Assembly: GCA_030065915.1 (NCBI GenBank)
Contig: JASJCQ010000014.1
Coordinates: 59,066 to 123,065, forward strand
Direction: 5' to 3'
Length of the DNA stretch: 64,000 bases
Source: Woeseiaceae bacterium
GTDB taxonomy: Bacteria; Pseudomonadota; Gammaproteobacteria; Steroidobacterales; Woeseiaceae
Under the pieces are notes generated by a model, which saw only the letters and a list, made by a program, of their open reading frames with translations, did no database searches and was not told the DNA's origin. This document shows, in pieces, positions 54,106-63,220 of the stretch. Made by a program: the position numbers and the translations under genes. Numbering within the stretch: the stretch's first letter is position 1; each line of letters opens with the position of its first letter.

Positions 54106-55536
54106 TTGGAGTCAGCTGTGCACGAGGACGATTCAGCAGTTAGTCATTCCGCGTTGTTCCCTGATAGGAAGTCCCAACAAGAAATCGAAAACGCGCTAAC
54201 AATTCGCCTAGCGGAAGCGCTAAATCGAGTTGATCTTGGCAAGGTGTCACCTACGCTAAATTTCGAGTCGTTTCGAGAGGAGCTATTATCGAAGACATTT
54301 GATGATCCAGAAGATCTCACCGATCTAATGGATTGGACTATCGCTCAAATGGAAGTTGGCCTTGTCCATATGACGCACACACGATACTTCGGCCTGTTCA
54401 ATCCGGCTCCAACTTTTCCATCAATCTGTGCGGATCGAATTACGGCTTCTTTTAACCCTCAAATCTGTGTTTGGTCACATGCGCCGGTGGCGGTTGAAAT
54501 TGAGAACCACGTTATCGAACAAGTAGCGAGGCGCGCGGGATTACCGCACGGATCTGGCGGTCACTTCACTAGCGGTGGCACCGAGGCAAACAACACAGCG
54601 GTAGTCTGCGCGCTTACGGCAAGCAATTCGAGGTTTGGCGAAGAAGGCGTGCGTGCGTATCCGGGGCAGCCGTGCATCTACGTATCCAAGGAAAGCCATC
54701 TCGCATGGTTGAAAATCGCCCATCAATTGGGCATCGGGCGGCGTGCGGTTCGGCTGATCAGCACCGATGGCCACGGACGAATGGACGTCAGAGAATTAAG
54801 TAATACGGTCAACGCAGATGTTGCCGCCGGCGATGTACCGGTAATGATTGCTGCTACGGCGGGCACGACGAACGCAGGTGTTGTTGATCCGCTCGGTTCA
54901 TGCGCGGATGTCGCTAAAAGTCACGGTCTCTGGTATCACGTAGATGCCGCGTGGGGCGGCGCCCTTATTTCGTCATCAAAGTATAGGTCGGTCCTTGACG
55001 GCATCGAACGTGCCGATTCAATTACGATAGACGCGCACAAGTGGCTTGCGACAACAATGGGTGCTGGCATCTACTTAACCTGTAGAACTCCGGTGCTCAA
55101 TGACGCGTTCCGAATATCGACCGACTATATGCCGTCAAATGACACGGCCGTGGATTTGTATGTCAATTCGATACAGTGGTCCCGCCGATTCCTTGCTTTA
55201 CGACTGTTCCTATCTCTTGGCGCTGCCGGTTGGCAGGGCTACGGTGCTCACGTTGAACGTGGTATAGCTTTGATACGGAGATTGACGGATAAGCTTGAAA
55301 GCGTTGGCTGGACTCTAGCGAACAACTCACAAATGGCCGTGGCCTGTCTCATACCACCAGAAAGCGGTTCTTCAGTGGAGGAACTGGTAGCGGACACTGT
55401 GTCATCAGGGGATTCGTGGGTATCGGTCACAAAGTTTGAGGGCAATTCTGTCTTGCGAGCATGCGCAACGAATGGCCGCACTACCGATGCCGATATTGAT
55501 CATCTGGCTGAATTGCTGATTGCCAAGACTAAATAG
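54106..55536 (+). CDS. PLP-dependent group II amino acid decarboxylase-like protein
   Basis: A 476-residue fold-type I enzyme of the aromatic-amino-acid/glutamate decarboxylase group. The SGGTEANNTAVVCAL phosphate-binding segment lies near 165 and HVDAAWGGAL, with the cofactor-pairing Asp, near 285. The Schiff-base lysine is in TIDAHKWLATTMG (K312), and the early FGLFNPAPTFPS loop is typical. The start is taken at TTG (MESAVHED); GTG four codons later is equally possible. The gene is visibly AT-richer than its neighbours and is the only gene inside the bounded element, which points to horizontal transfer. The amino acid substrate cannot be deduced. Confidence 0.85.
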   Translation: MESAVHEDDSAVSHSALFPDRKSQQEIENALTIRLAEALNRVDLGKVSPTLNFESFREELLSKTFDDPEDLTDLMDWTIAQMEVGLVHMTHTRYFGLFNPAPTFPSICADRITASFNPQICVWSHAPVAVEIENHVIEQVARRAGLPHGSGGHFTSGGTEANNTAVVCALTASNSRFGEEGVRAYPGQPCIYVSKESHLAWLKIAHQLGIGRRAVRLISTDGHGRMDVRELSNTVNADVAAGDVPVMIAATAGTTNAGVVDPLGSCADVAKSHGLWYHVDAAWGGALISSSKYRSVLDGIERADSITIDAHKWLATTMGAGIYLTCRTPVLNDAFRISTDYMPSNDTAVDLYVNSIQWSRRFLALRLFLSLGAAGWQGYGAHVERGIALIRRLTDKLESVGWTLANNSQMAVACLIPPESGSSVEELVADTVSSGDSWVSVTKFEGNSVLRACATNGRTTDADIDHLAELLIAKTK

Positions 55537-55763
55537 GGTCCGCTTCTTGATCGTGTCTGATTGGCAGCTTATGGCCGAAAGCTGCCCCTGGTACTTCCCT
55601 GGAAAGCGGACATTGAGCTTCCGCTAACTCGCGAAACCTGACGCTACTTGTTCGGAACGCCGGGAATACTGACGGAGTTACGCGAACGACTGATCTGTGG
55701 ACAGAACGTCTGATCAGTAACTTACATCGCGACAAGTGACGGAGTTGGGCTCCGCGGTTCAGT

Positions 55764-55830
55764 TGTGCAGGAACAATAAAGATCGTTAACAAGACAGAGT
55801 CTTAGTTAACAGGACAATAAAACTTGTTAA
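55764..55830 (+). mobile_element. Tn7-like transposon end with three TnsB-type sites
   Basis: TGTGCAGGAACAATAAAG (from 55764) resembles the Tn7 terminus TGTGGGCGGACAATAAAG. Three abutting sites follow at 20-21 bp period: ACAATAAAGATCGTTAAC (55773-55790), ACAGAGTCTTAGTTAAC (55794-55810) and ACAATAAAACTTGTTAA (55814-55830). In Tn7 such abutting TnsB sites mark the right end, the one next to glmS. The element would extend to the right of this point. No tns gene is in the window. Confidence 0.6.
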
Positions 55831-55943
55831 TTGGATCGCACAAGCGGCAAGCTTCGGAGTTCGTAGACTACCTGGAGTCTGTGACTTGGCAGGTTAAGGT
55901 TCCGCCGATACACACGTGCGCCGATGGTTCCGCCAGCGACGAG

Positions 55944-57425
55944 TTACCTTGTTGACGCCCCTTTGTCTTGGTTACACGCCTTTTGCTTCAGGAGCCACTG
56001 CTCCGCTCGTAGCCGAGCATTCGCCGGATCAACTATCTCGTCAGGTGTGATTCCGTCGGGATAGGTACGTCCGTCGGCGTCAGCCATATAGCCAGAAGGG
56101 AACACCAATATTGCGTCATCTGACAGAGGGATTGCTACGTTCGCAGTGGTCCAGCCAGACGTGCTTTGTCCAAACAATCGGGTATTGTCACGACCCAGGA
56201 ATGCAATTGCTAGCGCTTCTCCAGAGCTCGCGGTATCCGAGCCAACAACAACGGCTATGGGTACGGAATCTCGAAACATAGGCATCACTTGCTCGATTTC
56301 ACGTGTTCGTGCGATTTCGCGACCGTTCTCTCTGGCACCAGATATACCCGCCCGGTACCACCACTTCGTTGAACCACTGGGTTTGTGAGGTCGATCAAAC
56401 CCACCAACATTCTCTCGACCTAGCAAAGGGCCTAGCGCCGCGAGCATAGGCCACATATTGCCGCCCGTGTTATTGGTTAGATCGACAACCCATCCGCAGG
56501 TTTCGAATGACGCCTGGGAGATGCCTCGATGCGCTTTGGTAATAAACTCGGCGCTTGCCAGAGAGTCGGCCGGTGATGACCACTTCGGAACTTTGAGGTA
56601 TCCAAGCCGAGATTGGGTTTCTATAAAAACAGAAGGCTTGTGCGTATCGACCGAAGCGACTTGCTCATCCTTCCTTGGTCGTATGAACTGAGAATGCGGA
56701 TCGCCAATCCTTGCAATAACTGATGCCACAACACCATGCGCATCAGTAAGGGAGGAGTCTTCTCGAAGCGCCCGCGAGCTCGATTCTAAAATCGCGTCCC
56801 AGTCCACACTGTCCGATTTCAGATACTGTTCCTGGAGTATCGCGATGGCTGCGTCAACATACTCACGCGCCTCACCGGTCTTCCCTCGGGCTTTAATCTG
56901 TTCGAGCGTCAGGTCGTCGAACTGAGCGACCCCAGGGCCAATAAGCAGCATTCCAATTTCCAGCTCTTCCGCATCCGGCATTGCAGGAATGTCGATACTG
57001 TATCGGCGCCAATCCGTATCACCAGCAACCACGCGGTCTCGCATGTCATCCATAAACAGCCTCTGATTGCCACCTCGCACGATGGCAACCAACGTCGCAC
57101 TGATCTGAACTCCTTCGGTCTTAATTTTCCCGGAAAAGCGCAGCGAGTCGGTAAGAAACTGTTTGCTAGCCAATGTCTGCTTTATATAGGTAGCTTGCGG
57201 CTGGTCCCCTGAGTCAATTATCAGGACCCCGTCTTCTACCTTGATGACATGTCCGTTGGACTGAATGTTCCAGCCAATGGGAAGGTTGTCCTCTCCGACC
57301 AAATCAAATGAACTATTGGCGACGTCGAGACCCGATGCCAGTGCGGACGCACCGAGCATCGTCATACCGGCGAGTGCAACGAACGACCAGTACTTACGAA
57401 AAAACCGAGCGCCGAATACCGTCAT
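55944..57425 (-). CDS. S41 family peptidase-like protein with N-terminal beta domain
   Basis: The start is taken at MTVFGARFFRKYWSFVALAG, a signal peptide, giving 493 residues; the frame is open upstream to 57689, with another ATG at 57482. Residues about 35-165 form a beta-sandwich resembling carbohydrate- or galactose-binding-like modules. The rest is a tail-specific protease fold with GWVVDLTNNTGGNMWPMLA, the nucleophile region VVGSDTASSGEALAIAF, and FGQSTSGWTTAN. Probably exported; the substrate is unknown. It is AT-richer than the core genes and sits among transposon ends, so it is likely cargo. Confidence 0.75.
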   Translation of the reverse strand: MTVFGARFFRKYWSFVALAGMTMLGASALASGLDVANSSFDLVGEDNLPIGWNIQSNGHVIKVEDGVLIIDSGDQPQATYIKQTLASKQFLTDSLRFSGKIKTEGVQISATLVAIVRGGNQRLFMDDMRDRVVAGDTDWRRYSIDIPAMPDAEELEIGMLLIGPGVAQFDDLTLEQIKARGKTGEAREYVDAAIAILQEQYLKSDSVDWDAILESSSRALREDSSLTDAHGVVASVIARIGDPHSQFIRPRKDEQVASVDTHKPSVFIETQSRLGYLKVPKWSSPADSLASAEFITKAHRGISQASFETCGWVVDLTNNTGGNMWPMLAALGPLLGRENVGGFDRPHKPSGSTKWWYRAGISGARENGREIARTREIEQVMPMFRDSVPIAVVVGSDTASSGEALAIAFLGRDNTRLFGQSTSGWTTANVAIPLSDDAILVFPSGYMADADGRTYPDGITPDEIVDPANARLRAEQWLLKQKACNQDKGASTR

Positions 57426-57703
57426 CGGACTTTGATGCGGCGGAAATGTTGTCGAGCAGTCACCCGTTGCTGGTTCTTTCATGACTTCACGGCTCTCTAC
57501 CCAGTCGTGTTTACGAACCGCACGACTTCGGAAAAAATGCGGCTGAACGATGCTTCCTATTGTAGCTGAGCACCGCCCGTGTCGTACGGCGAGTGCTATG
57601 AGACGCAGCCATACACCACAATCAGCCTCGGGGTTGTGTGACCGAGTTTTATTGAACCGCCAAAACCCGCCAAGGGCTTGAACCAACAACTTACGGAATC
57701 AAG

Positions 57704-57730
57704 AGTGACGGAGTTTCGTTCCACGGTTCA
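57704..57730. mobile_element. Second copy of the GGTTCA right end
   Basis: AGTGACGGAGTT (57704-57715), nine bases, then GGTTCA (57725-57730) repeats the right end found at 55735-55761. An AACTTAC motif upstream and a following GTT are also shared. No matching left end is seen between 55762 and here, so this is either an orphan end or an alternative right boundary of a 3.9-kb unit starting at 53862. Confidence 0.55.
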
Positions 57731-57970
57731 GTTTCTAGCAATTAGAAGCGTCGGAGATTGATCGAGCAGCAGCTGCACCGCAGTTCGCGGACCGTCGATC
57801 GTCGAGCCGACGAGATTCCGCTTTCGACCCTTTTCTGCCCGTCGCGATTTCTCGATTCTTCTGCGAAATTCTGAGTTTGTAGTTCCGATTTGGACGATAC
57901 CTGACAGGGGAACCGAGAGAGATAGTCAGCGCTCCATCAGTGACCGAGAGCTCCACTAATCCCCATCAAG
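57731..57970. other. Gene-poor gap before the giant ATPase
   Basis: This stretch separates the last transposon-like end from the 3' end of the ATPase gene. A 73-codon minus-strand frame (57735-57956) is open, but it resembles nothing I know and has no good support. No promoter, terminator or repeat stands out. Confidence 0.4.
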
Positions 57971-60900
57971 TCATTGGGACGACCGCTTTAGTGCCTCTAC
58001 CTCTTTCGAGAGTTTCTTCAGCTCGTCACGTGCGGCCATATCTAGTGCGATGCGTTTGTCCATACTGCGCACAAGCGGGAATAATGTGTTTTCGATCGTG
58101 TCATTGAGCGTCGTAAGCACCTGTTGAAACTCTTTTGAAGGCTTGTTGGTGACGGACACGGCTGTCTTTTGCTTCCCGATAGCTTCACCCAGCTTGACCA
58201 GTGAGTCGCTTATCATCGCCGCAGAGGCGGCTCTCGCCTCACGATCGAGCTTGGCAGCGCCATTCGGCTTCAAGTCCGAACTGAGGCTGGTGATGCCTTC
58301 AACGAGATCAGCCAATTGCGCAACGATGCGCTGACCCGTATCCGCTTCGTCGCCACCGAATGCCTTGTTGCGCAGGAAGTCCCTCTTGATCTCCTCCCAC
58401 CTTGCCTCGCTATTGCTATCGAGCGTGCCGCGAAGCTCGGCAAGCTTGAGCAAGTTGGCCTCGGCGCCCTGCGTAAGCAGTTGCGCCTCGCCACGATAGT
58501 GATCATCGATAACGTCGTTCAGCTCGTCGTCGGTCATCACGGCCGAAACCTTCTCGGCCAGCTTGTTCATGTTGCGATAACTGCCCTGCAACAGGAAACG
58601 AGGCTCGGTCCTGTACTTGTCTTCCTGAGCGGCGGAAGCGATGTACTGTTGGTTCACCTTGAGCACCGTTTCCTGTACCCGCAGAAGCCGCTCGAACAAG
58701 CGAGTGATCTCGCCAATTTCGGCACTGCTGTAGGCGTGAGAGAGTTCGGTCGACACAACGTTCTGGCCTTTGGCGCCGTCGATAAGCTTGTAAACGTCTT
58801 CCATATCGCGGGTCGCCAGCGGTGCGAGCACGGGATTCGACGTGAGGGAGTTTTCGATATAGCTGAGCTCGAACTGCCGCTCCTTGCCGGACAGGATGTC
58901 GCCGAGATTATAGATATCCGCACGGTTAGCGAGCATGTCGGGCACTTTGAAGATCTCGCCTGATTCCGTGTAAGGGTTTCCAGCCATTACCACGCAAAAC
59001 TTTCGGCCACGCAAATCGTAGGTCCGTGTCCGGCCTTTCCATACGCCCTCAATGCGCCGCGTCGAATCGCACAAGGAAATGAAACGCTGCAGGAATTCCG
59101 GGCTGGAGTGCTGGATATCGTCGAGATAGAGCATGACATTGTCGCCCATCTCCAGAGCCAGATTGATCTTCTCGAGCTCGCGCTCGGCAGTAGCGTTTGG
59201 CGCCATTGCCGGATCCAGTGAGCTGACATCGTGTCCCAACGCCGGGCAGTTCACCTTCATGAATGTTAATCCCAGGCGACTCGCGACATACTCCATGAGT
59301 GTGGTCTTGCCGTAGCCCGGTGGCGAGATCATCATCAGCAGACCGCTGAGGTCTGAGCGCTTGGATTCGCCTGCGGTGCCAATCTGCTTCGCCAGGTTGT
59401 CGCCGATGACGGGCAAGTACGCGTCGTTGATAAGCTGATTGCGGACGAAGGAACTGAGCGGTCTCGGTTTGAATTCCTCCAACTGCAGTGCGGCGCGGGC
59501 TTCGCCGGCGATCTGCCGACGCAGCTCGCGGTATTTGCGGTAGCTCGGAACCACCCGATTTGCATGATCCTCCAGTCGAGTCAGAAACTGGTCGAGGGAA
59601 AATGTCATTCCGCCGTTGACAATATTGTCGTGCTCGCCGAACAGTTCATCGACGGCGATTGTCGTGTCGAAACTGGACTGCCTGCGCGGCAACGCTGTCC
59701 CGGTGATCAACTGTGCTGCCGCCTCTGGCGCGTAGTGCAGAAGGTCCGGCTTGTCGGCCGACTCGAGCATTGCGGTCAACCAGGCGTTCGCCAGACGCCA
59801 TTGCTCTCCCGCTGCGCCAGCGAGCTCTTCAATCGTCTGTTTCAGTTCCTTGAGCGCCGCCGGTCGCATCGAGCTCTTGAGCATTGTCAGCAGCTCTTTG
59901 GCAAGCCTGGAGCCAACGAAGGCCAGCGAGTCTCGACCGAGCTCTGCAACGAGGTAGCTGACAGCGCGACCCAGGTCGGCCGGCTCGATGTCGAGCGTAT
60001 GGGGTGCCAGCATCTCGCTCGCGTAGCCGAGAACCTCTTGTTCCACTAGTTCGATGCCATCGCGCTTGCCAAAGACTTCTTGCATGCGCCATGCGGATTG
60101 CGCCCTGTCGGGAAGGCTGGTCAGTCGCTCGGGTGCGTTATCACCGCCGTCAATGTTCGCCCAGATGATCTGGGCAAGGCCCCGACTGTACGGGTCGAAA
60201 CGCAGCAGACCGCCTTTGTCAATTGCGGGCACGATGGCACGCAGCAGGGTACCGGCATCGGTATCGTGAATGCCACGTTCGTAACCTTCTCGATACCTCG
60301 GTGTGGCAAATTCACGTACGAGCTTCTCAAGAGCCGCCTTCTTGCCGACAGCCGACTTCAGGGAGGCCCAGTCCAGACCGTCCGAGCCGGCCTCTGCCGC
60401 CTCAATGATCCGAAACGCAAGGTACTCGCCACGATATACGTCGGACGATTCCGATTCTCCGCCAAGACTCCAGTACGGCTTTAGCTCCAGGAGCTGCGGG
60501 TGGTCGATTTCTTCGAAGTACTTGGTGCCTACCAGGTGAAGGGCCAGCCCCTCGCCTTTGGGGATAATGGTCAGGTCGAGTTCTTCTTTGCTGACATTGA
60601 ACTTGTGCCGCGGGCCAAGCTGGATGACATTGCCGCCTTCGTCGTAAAGGTCGATCTTGTCCCGCAGCGATCGGATCGCCTGGTCGCGGATCATCTTCAG
60701 TCGAGCCTCCGCGTCGTCAGCCTTGACGGCGCTGTCGAGCTCGCGAAGCTGCGAGACCAGGTCACGAATCTTCAGTACCAGCGCATCAGACGCCAGGTAA
60801 GTGTTGAGTTCGTCCTCCGCTTTGAATCGCTGCGTACGTTTTCCGACGTTCTGCAGCATTCGGTCGATAGCGTCAGCGAGCCCCTGTGCTCGCGTATTCC

Positions 60901-63208
60901 TCGCGTCCAGCAGCTGCTGTTTATGTGCTTCGAGGGTATCGTTGACCTCGTCCCGCTTGGCCATAATGTCGGCGAGGAATTGCTCATGACCGCCAAATTG
61001 ACCCTCCATCTCTTCCAGCTGGATCAAGAGTCTCGATAGCTGCTCGTCACAACGTTCCGGCGTCGTTGCCAGGCCAAGAGCGTTGATAATGCTCTGCGAA
61101 AACAGCTTGAGTTGAGCGGCGAATTGCTCGATGGATTCCGCCGATCCCAGTTCGTCTCTGTGGCGCTTACAAACGGCGCGGGTCTGGTTCATCTGTGCGT
61201 AGACGTCGGAGATCGAGCTGACAATTCGAGTCTGCACCGTTGCATCGTCAATCTTGAGCGTCGCAATGAGTTCGGACAACAAATCGAGGCCCTCGGCGAT
61301 GGACTCCAGCCGTTGTAGTTGAGGCTCTACCGCCGCGACCGTTTCAAGTGAGCTCACTTCGGAACGGATGTTTTCTATCGCGTCAACATAAGTCGCCAGT
61401 GCTTTCTCGTCAGCGAGAAACTCTGCCGTGTCGTCGCCAATACGTGCACTCAGCTCGACGAGTTCGGCATCCATCGCGTCGATACCTTCTACGTCGATGT
61501 AGCGATACTCGCGAATGGTTGCCAGGTGACCGCGTTGCTTGCGGATACGATCCAGCGCACCCACATAGTCTTCGACGCGACGCCATCCGGAGGCGTCCGA
61601 CGTCGCAATGATCTGCCGGTGTTCCTTGCCAGCATCTTTCATGGCCTCGGCAGACTGGCGGCGAATGCTCTCGACCTTTTCAAACTCATCGATGATGAGT
61701 TCGACGGTTTCGTTGATTTCGCGCACCGTGGTGCCGATATCGCCGGTTGCCTCGTCAGAGATCCAAAAGTGGTCGTCGAACAACCGTAGCGCTGTCTTTC
61801 TCAGCTTCTCGTAGCTTCTTGCAGATACGGTCTCGTCGCCGATGTCCCGACACAGGCTGTAAAGGTCCGATACGCCACGGACCAGTTCGGCGTTGCCGAT
61901 ATTTGCGTAGAACGATTGCTTGGCGGGGGCAGTTGCTGCGTACTCGTCATGGACGTATGGCGTCTTCCAAATCTGCATGGGGTGTACGCGCGTTGGCTCG
62001 GGTTCAGCATTGAAAACGACCACCCTGCCATCATCGGCCAACGCATAACCGTTTGTCACGATCGGGTTCTGTAGTGACTTGTCGATAATGTTGTAAGAGA
62101 GAAGTGCGAATAGCCCATCTATCGGCTCGTAGAAGACGAACAACACGTCCTCACCAATCGGCGATCTAAATTTTCGCTTGAATTTGAAACCCTCAACGCC
62201 GATTGGAAAAGTCTTGTAGTCTCCCGACTGAAGATAGTATCCACCGGGAAAAATGAGGCCATGATCTTCGGGCAACTGAACGCAGGAACTGCCGATCTCA
62301 TCGATGCGGACGACATCCTGCGTACGCCGGTTAAAAACAAGATGGCGCCACTGCTTCTCTTTGTAGGGCAATACCTTGATAAGAATCAGATCGCCAACGC
62401 TCGCATACTCGATTTCGGCGTCATCGAGAGACTGAGTGGGATCCTCGACGGGCTCTGAAAAGATGCCCTCTCCATCCTCAGTGTTGTCCTCTACTTTTAT
62501 CGTCAGATCGCCATTGATCGTCTCGATAAACACCTCATCGTCAAGACTGATGTGTGGAAATCGGCCGTGTACGATGTCGTCACGGCTGACCTTCTGCCAC
62601 TCAAAATCGTAAGGTTCCGGCAGTTCGATATCACGCTCGCCGCGATTGTCTATGTAGGTCAATTCGGTAGCGTCGTCTGAGATCGACCAACGAAACACGC
62701 GTATGTCGTCGAGGCGATCCCCAATCTGGAACCCGGCGAGCAATCGACCGTCTCGTTTTACGAGCTGGGTCAGTCGGGTTTCCTTGTAGTACTTGTACAG
62801 TTCGTCGAAGTCGTGCTGAAACCGCTCGTCGGAGAGGAAGCTGCCTTGCAGCTGTTGTGGCTCCATGGAATACGCATCGCCGTCTTGTGACAAGCGATAC
62901 AGCGCGAATACGTCTTCAATCTGAGTCGTCTTCCTTAGCCCGATAAAGACGTTGTACCCAAACAGCAGCATCTCGCCGACTTGCACGATCGCGCGGCCGC
63001 GACAGTTGTTGTCAGTACGAACGCGGGTTCGTGCCAGGACTTCCATGTCCGTGGACCCAAACTCCTCGGCTCGCGCCGCGTTCAGGGCAACGGTCTTTTC
63101 CTTGAGCTGCTCACCCTGTTCTACCAGGCGCTTCCTGATGATCTCGTACGCACCGCCTTCTGCGACGGCGCTATCGACGATAGTGCTATCTGATTTTCCA
63201 GCTGCCAT
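57971..63208 (-). CDS. Giant AAA+ protein of the DNA-repair-ATPase (DUF3686-like) type
   Basis: A 1745-residue protein. Residues about 60-450 are beta-rich and propeller-like (GDRLDDIRVFRWSISDD, YYLQSGDYKTFPIGVEG). About 480-880 are long coiled coils. About 900-1280 are mixed. The AAA+ module near 1290-1450 has Walker A SPPGYGKTTLMEYVAS, Walker B NVMLYLDDIQHSSPEFLQRF and the sensor-1 segment VVMAGNPYTESGE, closest to MoxR-type ATPases. The annotation name of this family includes DNA repair, but no function is proven and nothing here binds DNA visibly. It starts 12 bases after the SPFH gene, forming an operon, which suggests a membrane-linked remodelling complex. Confidence 0.85.
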   Translation of the reverse strand: MAAGKSDSTIVDSAVAEGGAYEIIRKRLVEQGEQLKEKTVALNAARAEEFGSTDMEVLARTRVRTDNNCRGRAIVQVGEMLLFGYNVFIGLRKTTQIEDVFALYRLSQDGDAYSMEPQQLQGSFLSDERFQHDFDELYKYYKETRLTQLVKRDGRLLAGFQIGDRLDDIRVFRWSISDDATELTYIDNRGERDIELPEPYDFEWQKVSRDDIVHGRFPHISLDDEVFIETINGDLTIKVEDNTEDGEGIFSEPVEDPTQSLDDAEIEYASVGDLILIKVLPYKEKQWRHLVFNRRTQDVVRIDEIGSSCVQLPEDHGLIFPGGYYLQSGDYKTFPIGVEGFKFKRKFRSPIGEDVLFVFYEPIDGLFALLSYNIIDKSLQNPIVTNGYALADDGRVVVFNAEPEPTRVHPMQIWKTPYVHDEYAATAPAKQSFYANIGNAELVRGVSDLYSLCRDIGDETVSARSYEKLRKTALRLFDDHFWISDEATGDIGTTVREINETVELIIDEFEKVESIRRQSAEAMKDAGKEHRQIIATSDASGWRRVEDYVGALDRIRKQRGHLATIREYRYIDVEGIDAMDAELVELSARIGDDTAEFLADEKALATYVDAIENIRSEVSSLETVAAVEPQLQRLESIAEGLDLLSELIATLKIDDATVQTRIVSSISDVYAQMNQTRAVCKRHRDELGSAESIEQFAAQLKLFSQSIINALGLATTPERCDEQLSRLLIQLEEMEGQFGGHEQFLADIMAKRDEVNDTLEAHKQQLLDARNTRAQGLADAIDRMLQNVGKRTQRFKAEDELNTYLASDALVLKIRDLVSQLRELDSAVKADDAEARLKMIRDQAIRSLRDKIDLYDEGGNVIQLGPRHKFNVSKEELDLTIIPKGEGLALHLVGTKYFEEIDHPQLLELKPYWSLGGESESSDVYRGEYLAFRIIEAAEAGSDGLDWASLKSAVGKKAALEKLVREFATPRYREGYERGIHDTDAGTLLRAIVPAIDKGGLLRFDPYSRGLAQIIWANIDGGDNAPERLTSLPDRAQSAWRMQEVFGKRDGIELVEQEVLGYASEMLAPHTLDIEPADLGRAVSYLVAELGRDSLAFVGSRLAKELLTMLKSSMRPAALKELKQTIEELAGAAGEQWRLANAWLTAMLESADKPDLLHYAPEAAAQLITGTALPRRQSSFDTTIAVDELFGEHDNIVNGGMTFSLDQFLTRLEDHANRVVPSYRKYRELRRQIAGEARAALQLEEFKPRPLSSFVRNQLINDAYLPVIGDNLAKQIGTAGESKRSDLSGLLMMISPPGYGKTTLMEYVASRLGLTFMKVNCPALGHDVSSLDPAMAPNATAERELEKINLALEMGDNVMLYLDDIQHSSPEFLQRFISLCDSTRRIEGVWKGRTRTYDLRGRKFCVVMAGNPYTESGEIFKVPDMLANRADIYNLGDILSGKERQFELSYIENSLTSNPVLAPLATRDMEDVYKLIDGAKGQNVVSTELSHAYSSAEIGEITRLFERLLRVQETVLKVNQQYIASAAQEDKYRTEPRFLLQGSYRNMNKLAEKVSAVMTDDELNDVIDDHYRGEAQLLTQGAEANLLKLAELRGTLDSNSEARWEEIKRDFLRNKAFGGDEADTGQRIVAQLADLVEGITSLSSDLKPNGAAKLDREARAASAAMISDSLVKLGEAIGKQKTAVSVTNKPSKEFQQVLTTLNDTIENTLFPLVRSMDKRIALDMAARDELKKLSKEVEALKRSSQ

Positions 63209-63220
63209 CAGGTGTGTTCC

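Larger units (their letters stand above)
53862..55761. mobile_element. Non-autonomous element with TGAACC/GGTTCA ends carrying one gene
   Basis: The left end reads TGAACC, nine variable bases, then AACTCCGTCACT (53877-53888). The right end is its inverse: AGTGACGGAGTT (55735-55746), nine bases, GGTTCA (55756-55761). Further copies of AACTCCGTCACT lie at 53897 and 53930, and an inverse TGACGGAGTTA at 55670, giving the repeated-end layout of IS21- or Tn7-type transposase sites. The 4-bp sequence GTTG stands directly outside both ends (53858-53861 and 55762-55765), like a target duplication. Inside is a single PLP decarboxylase gene and no transposase, so the unit would depend on an enzyme from elsewhere. 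Confidence 0.65.

Noticed and set aside
55823..55954. A short plus-strand frame reading KRQASEFVDYLESVTW near the Tn7-like end
   Set aside because: It looks protein-like but is only about 40 codons, starts inside a TnsB-type site and matches no family I know; it may be a decayed fragment.
57735..57956. A 73-codon minus-strand frame after the giant ATPase
   Set aside because: No recognised motif and no ribosome site; basic, low-complexity composition typical of a chance frame.
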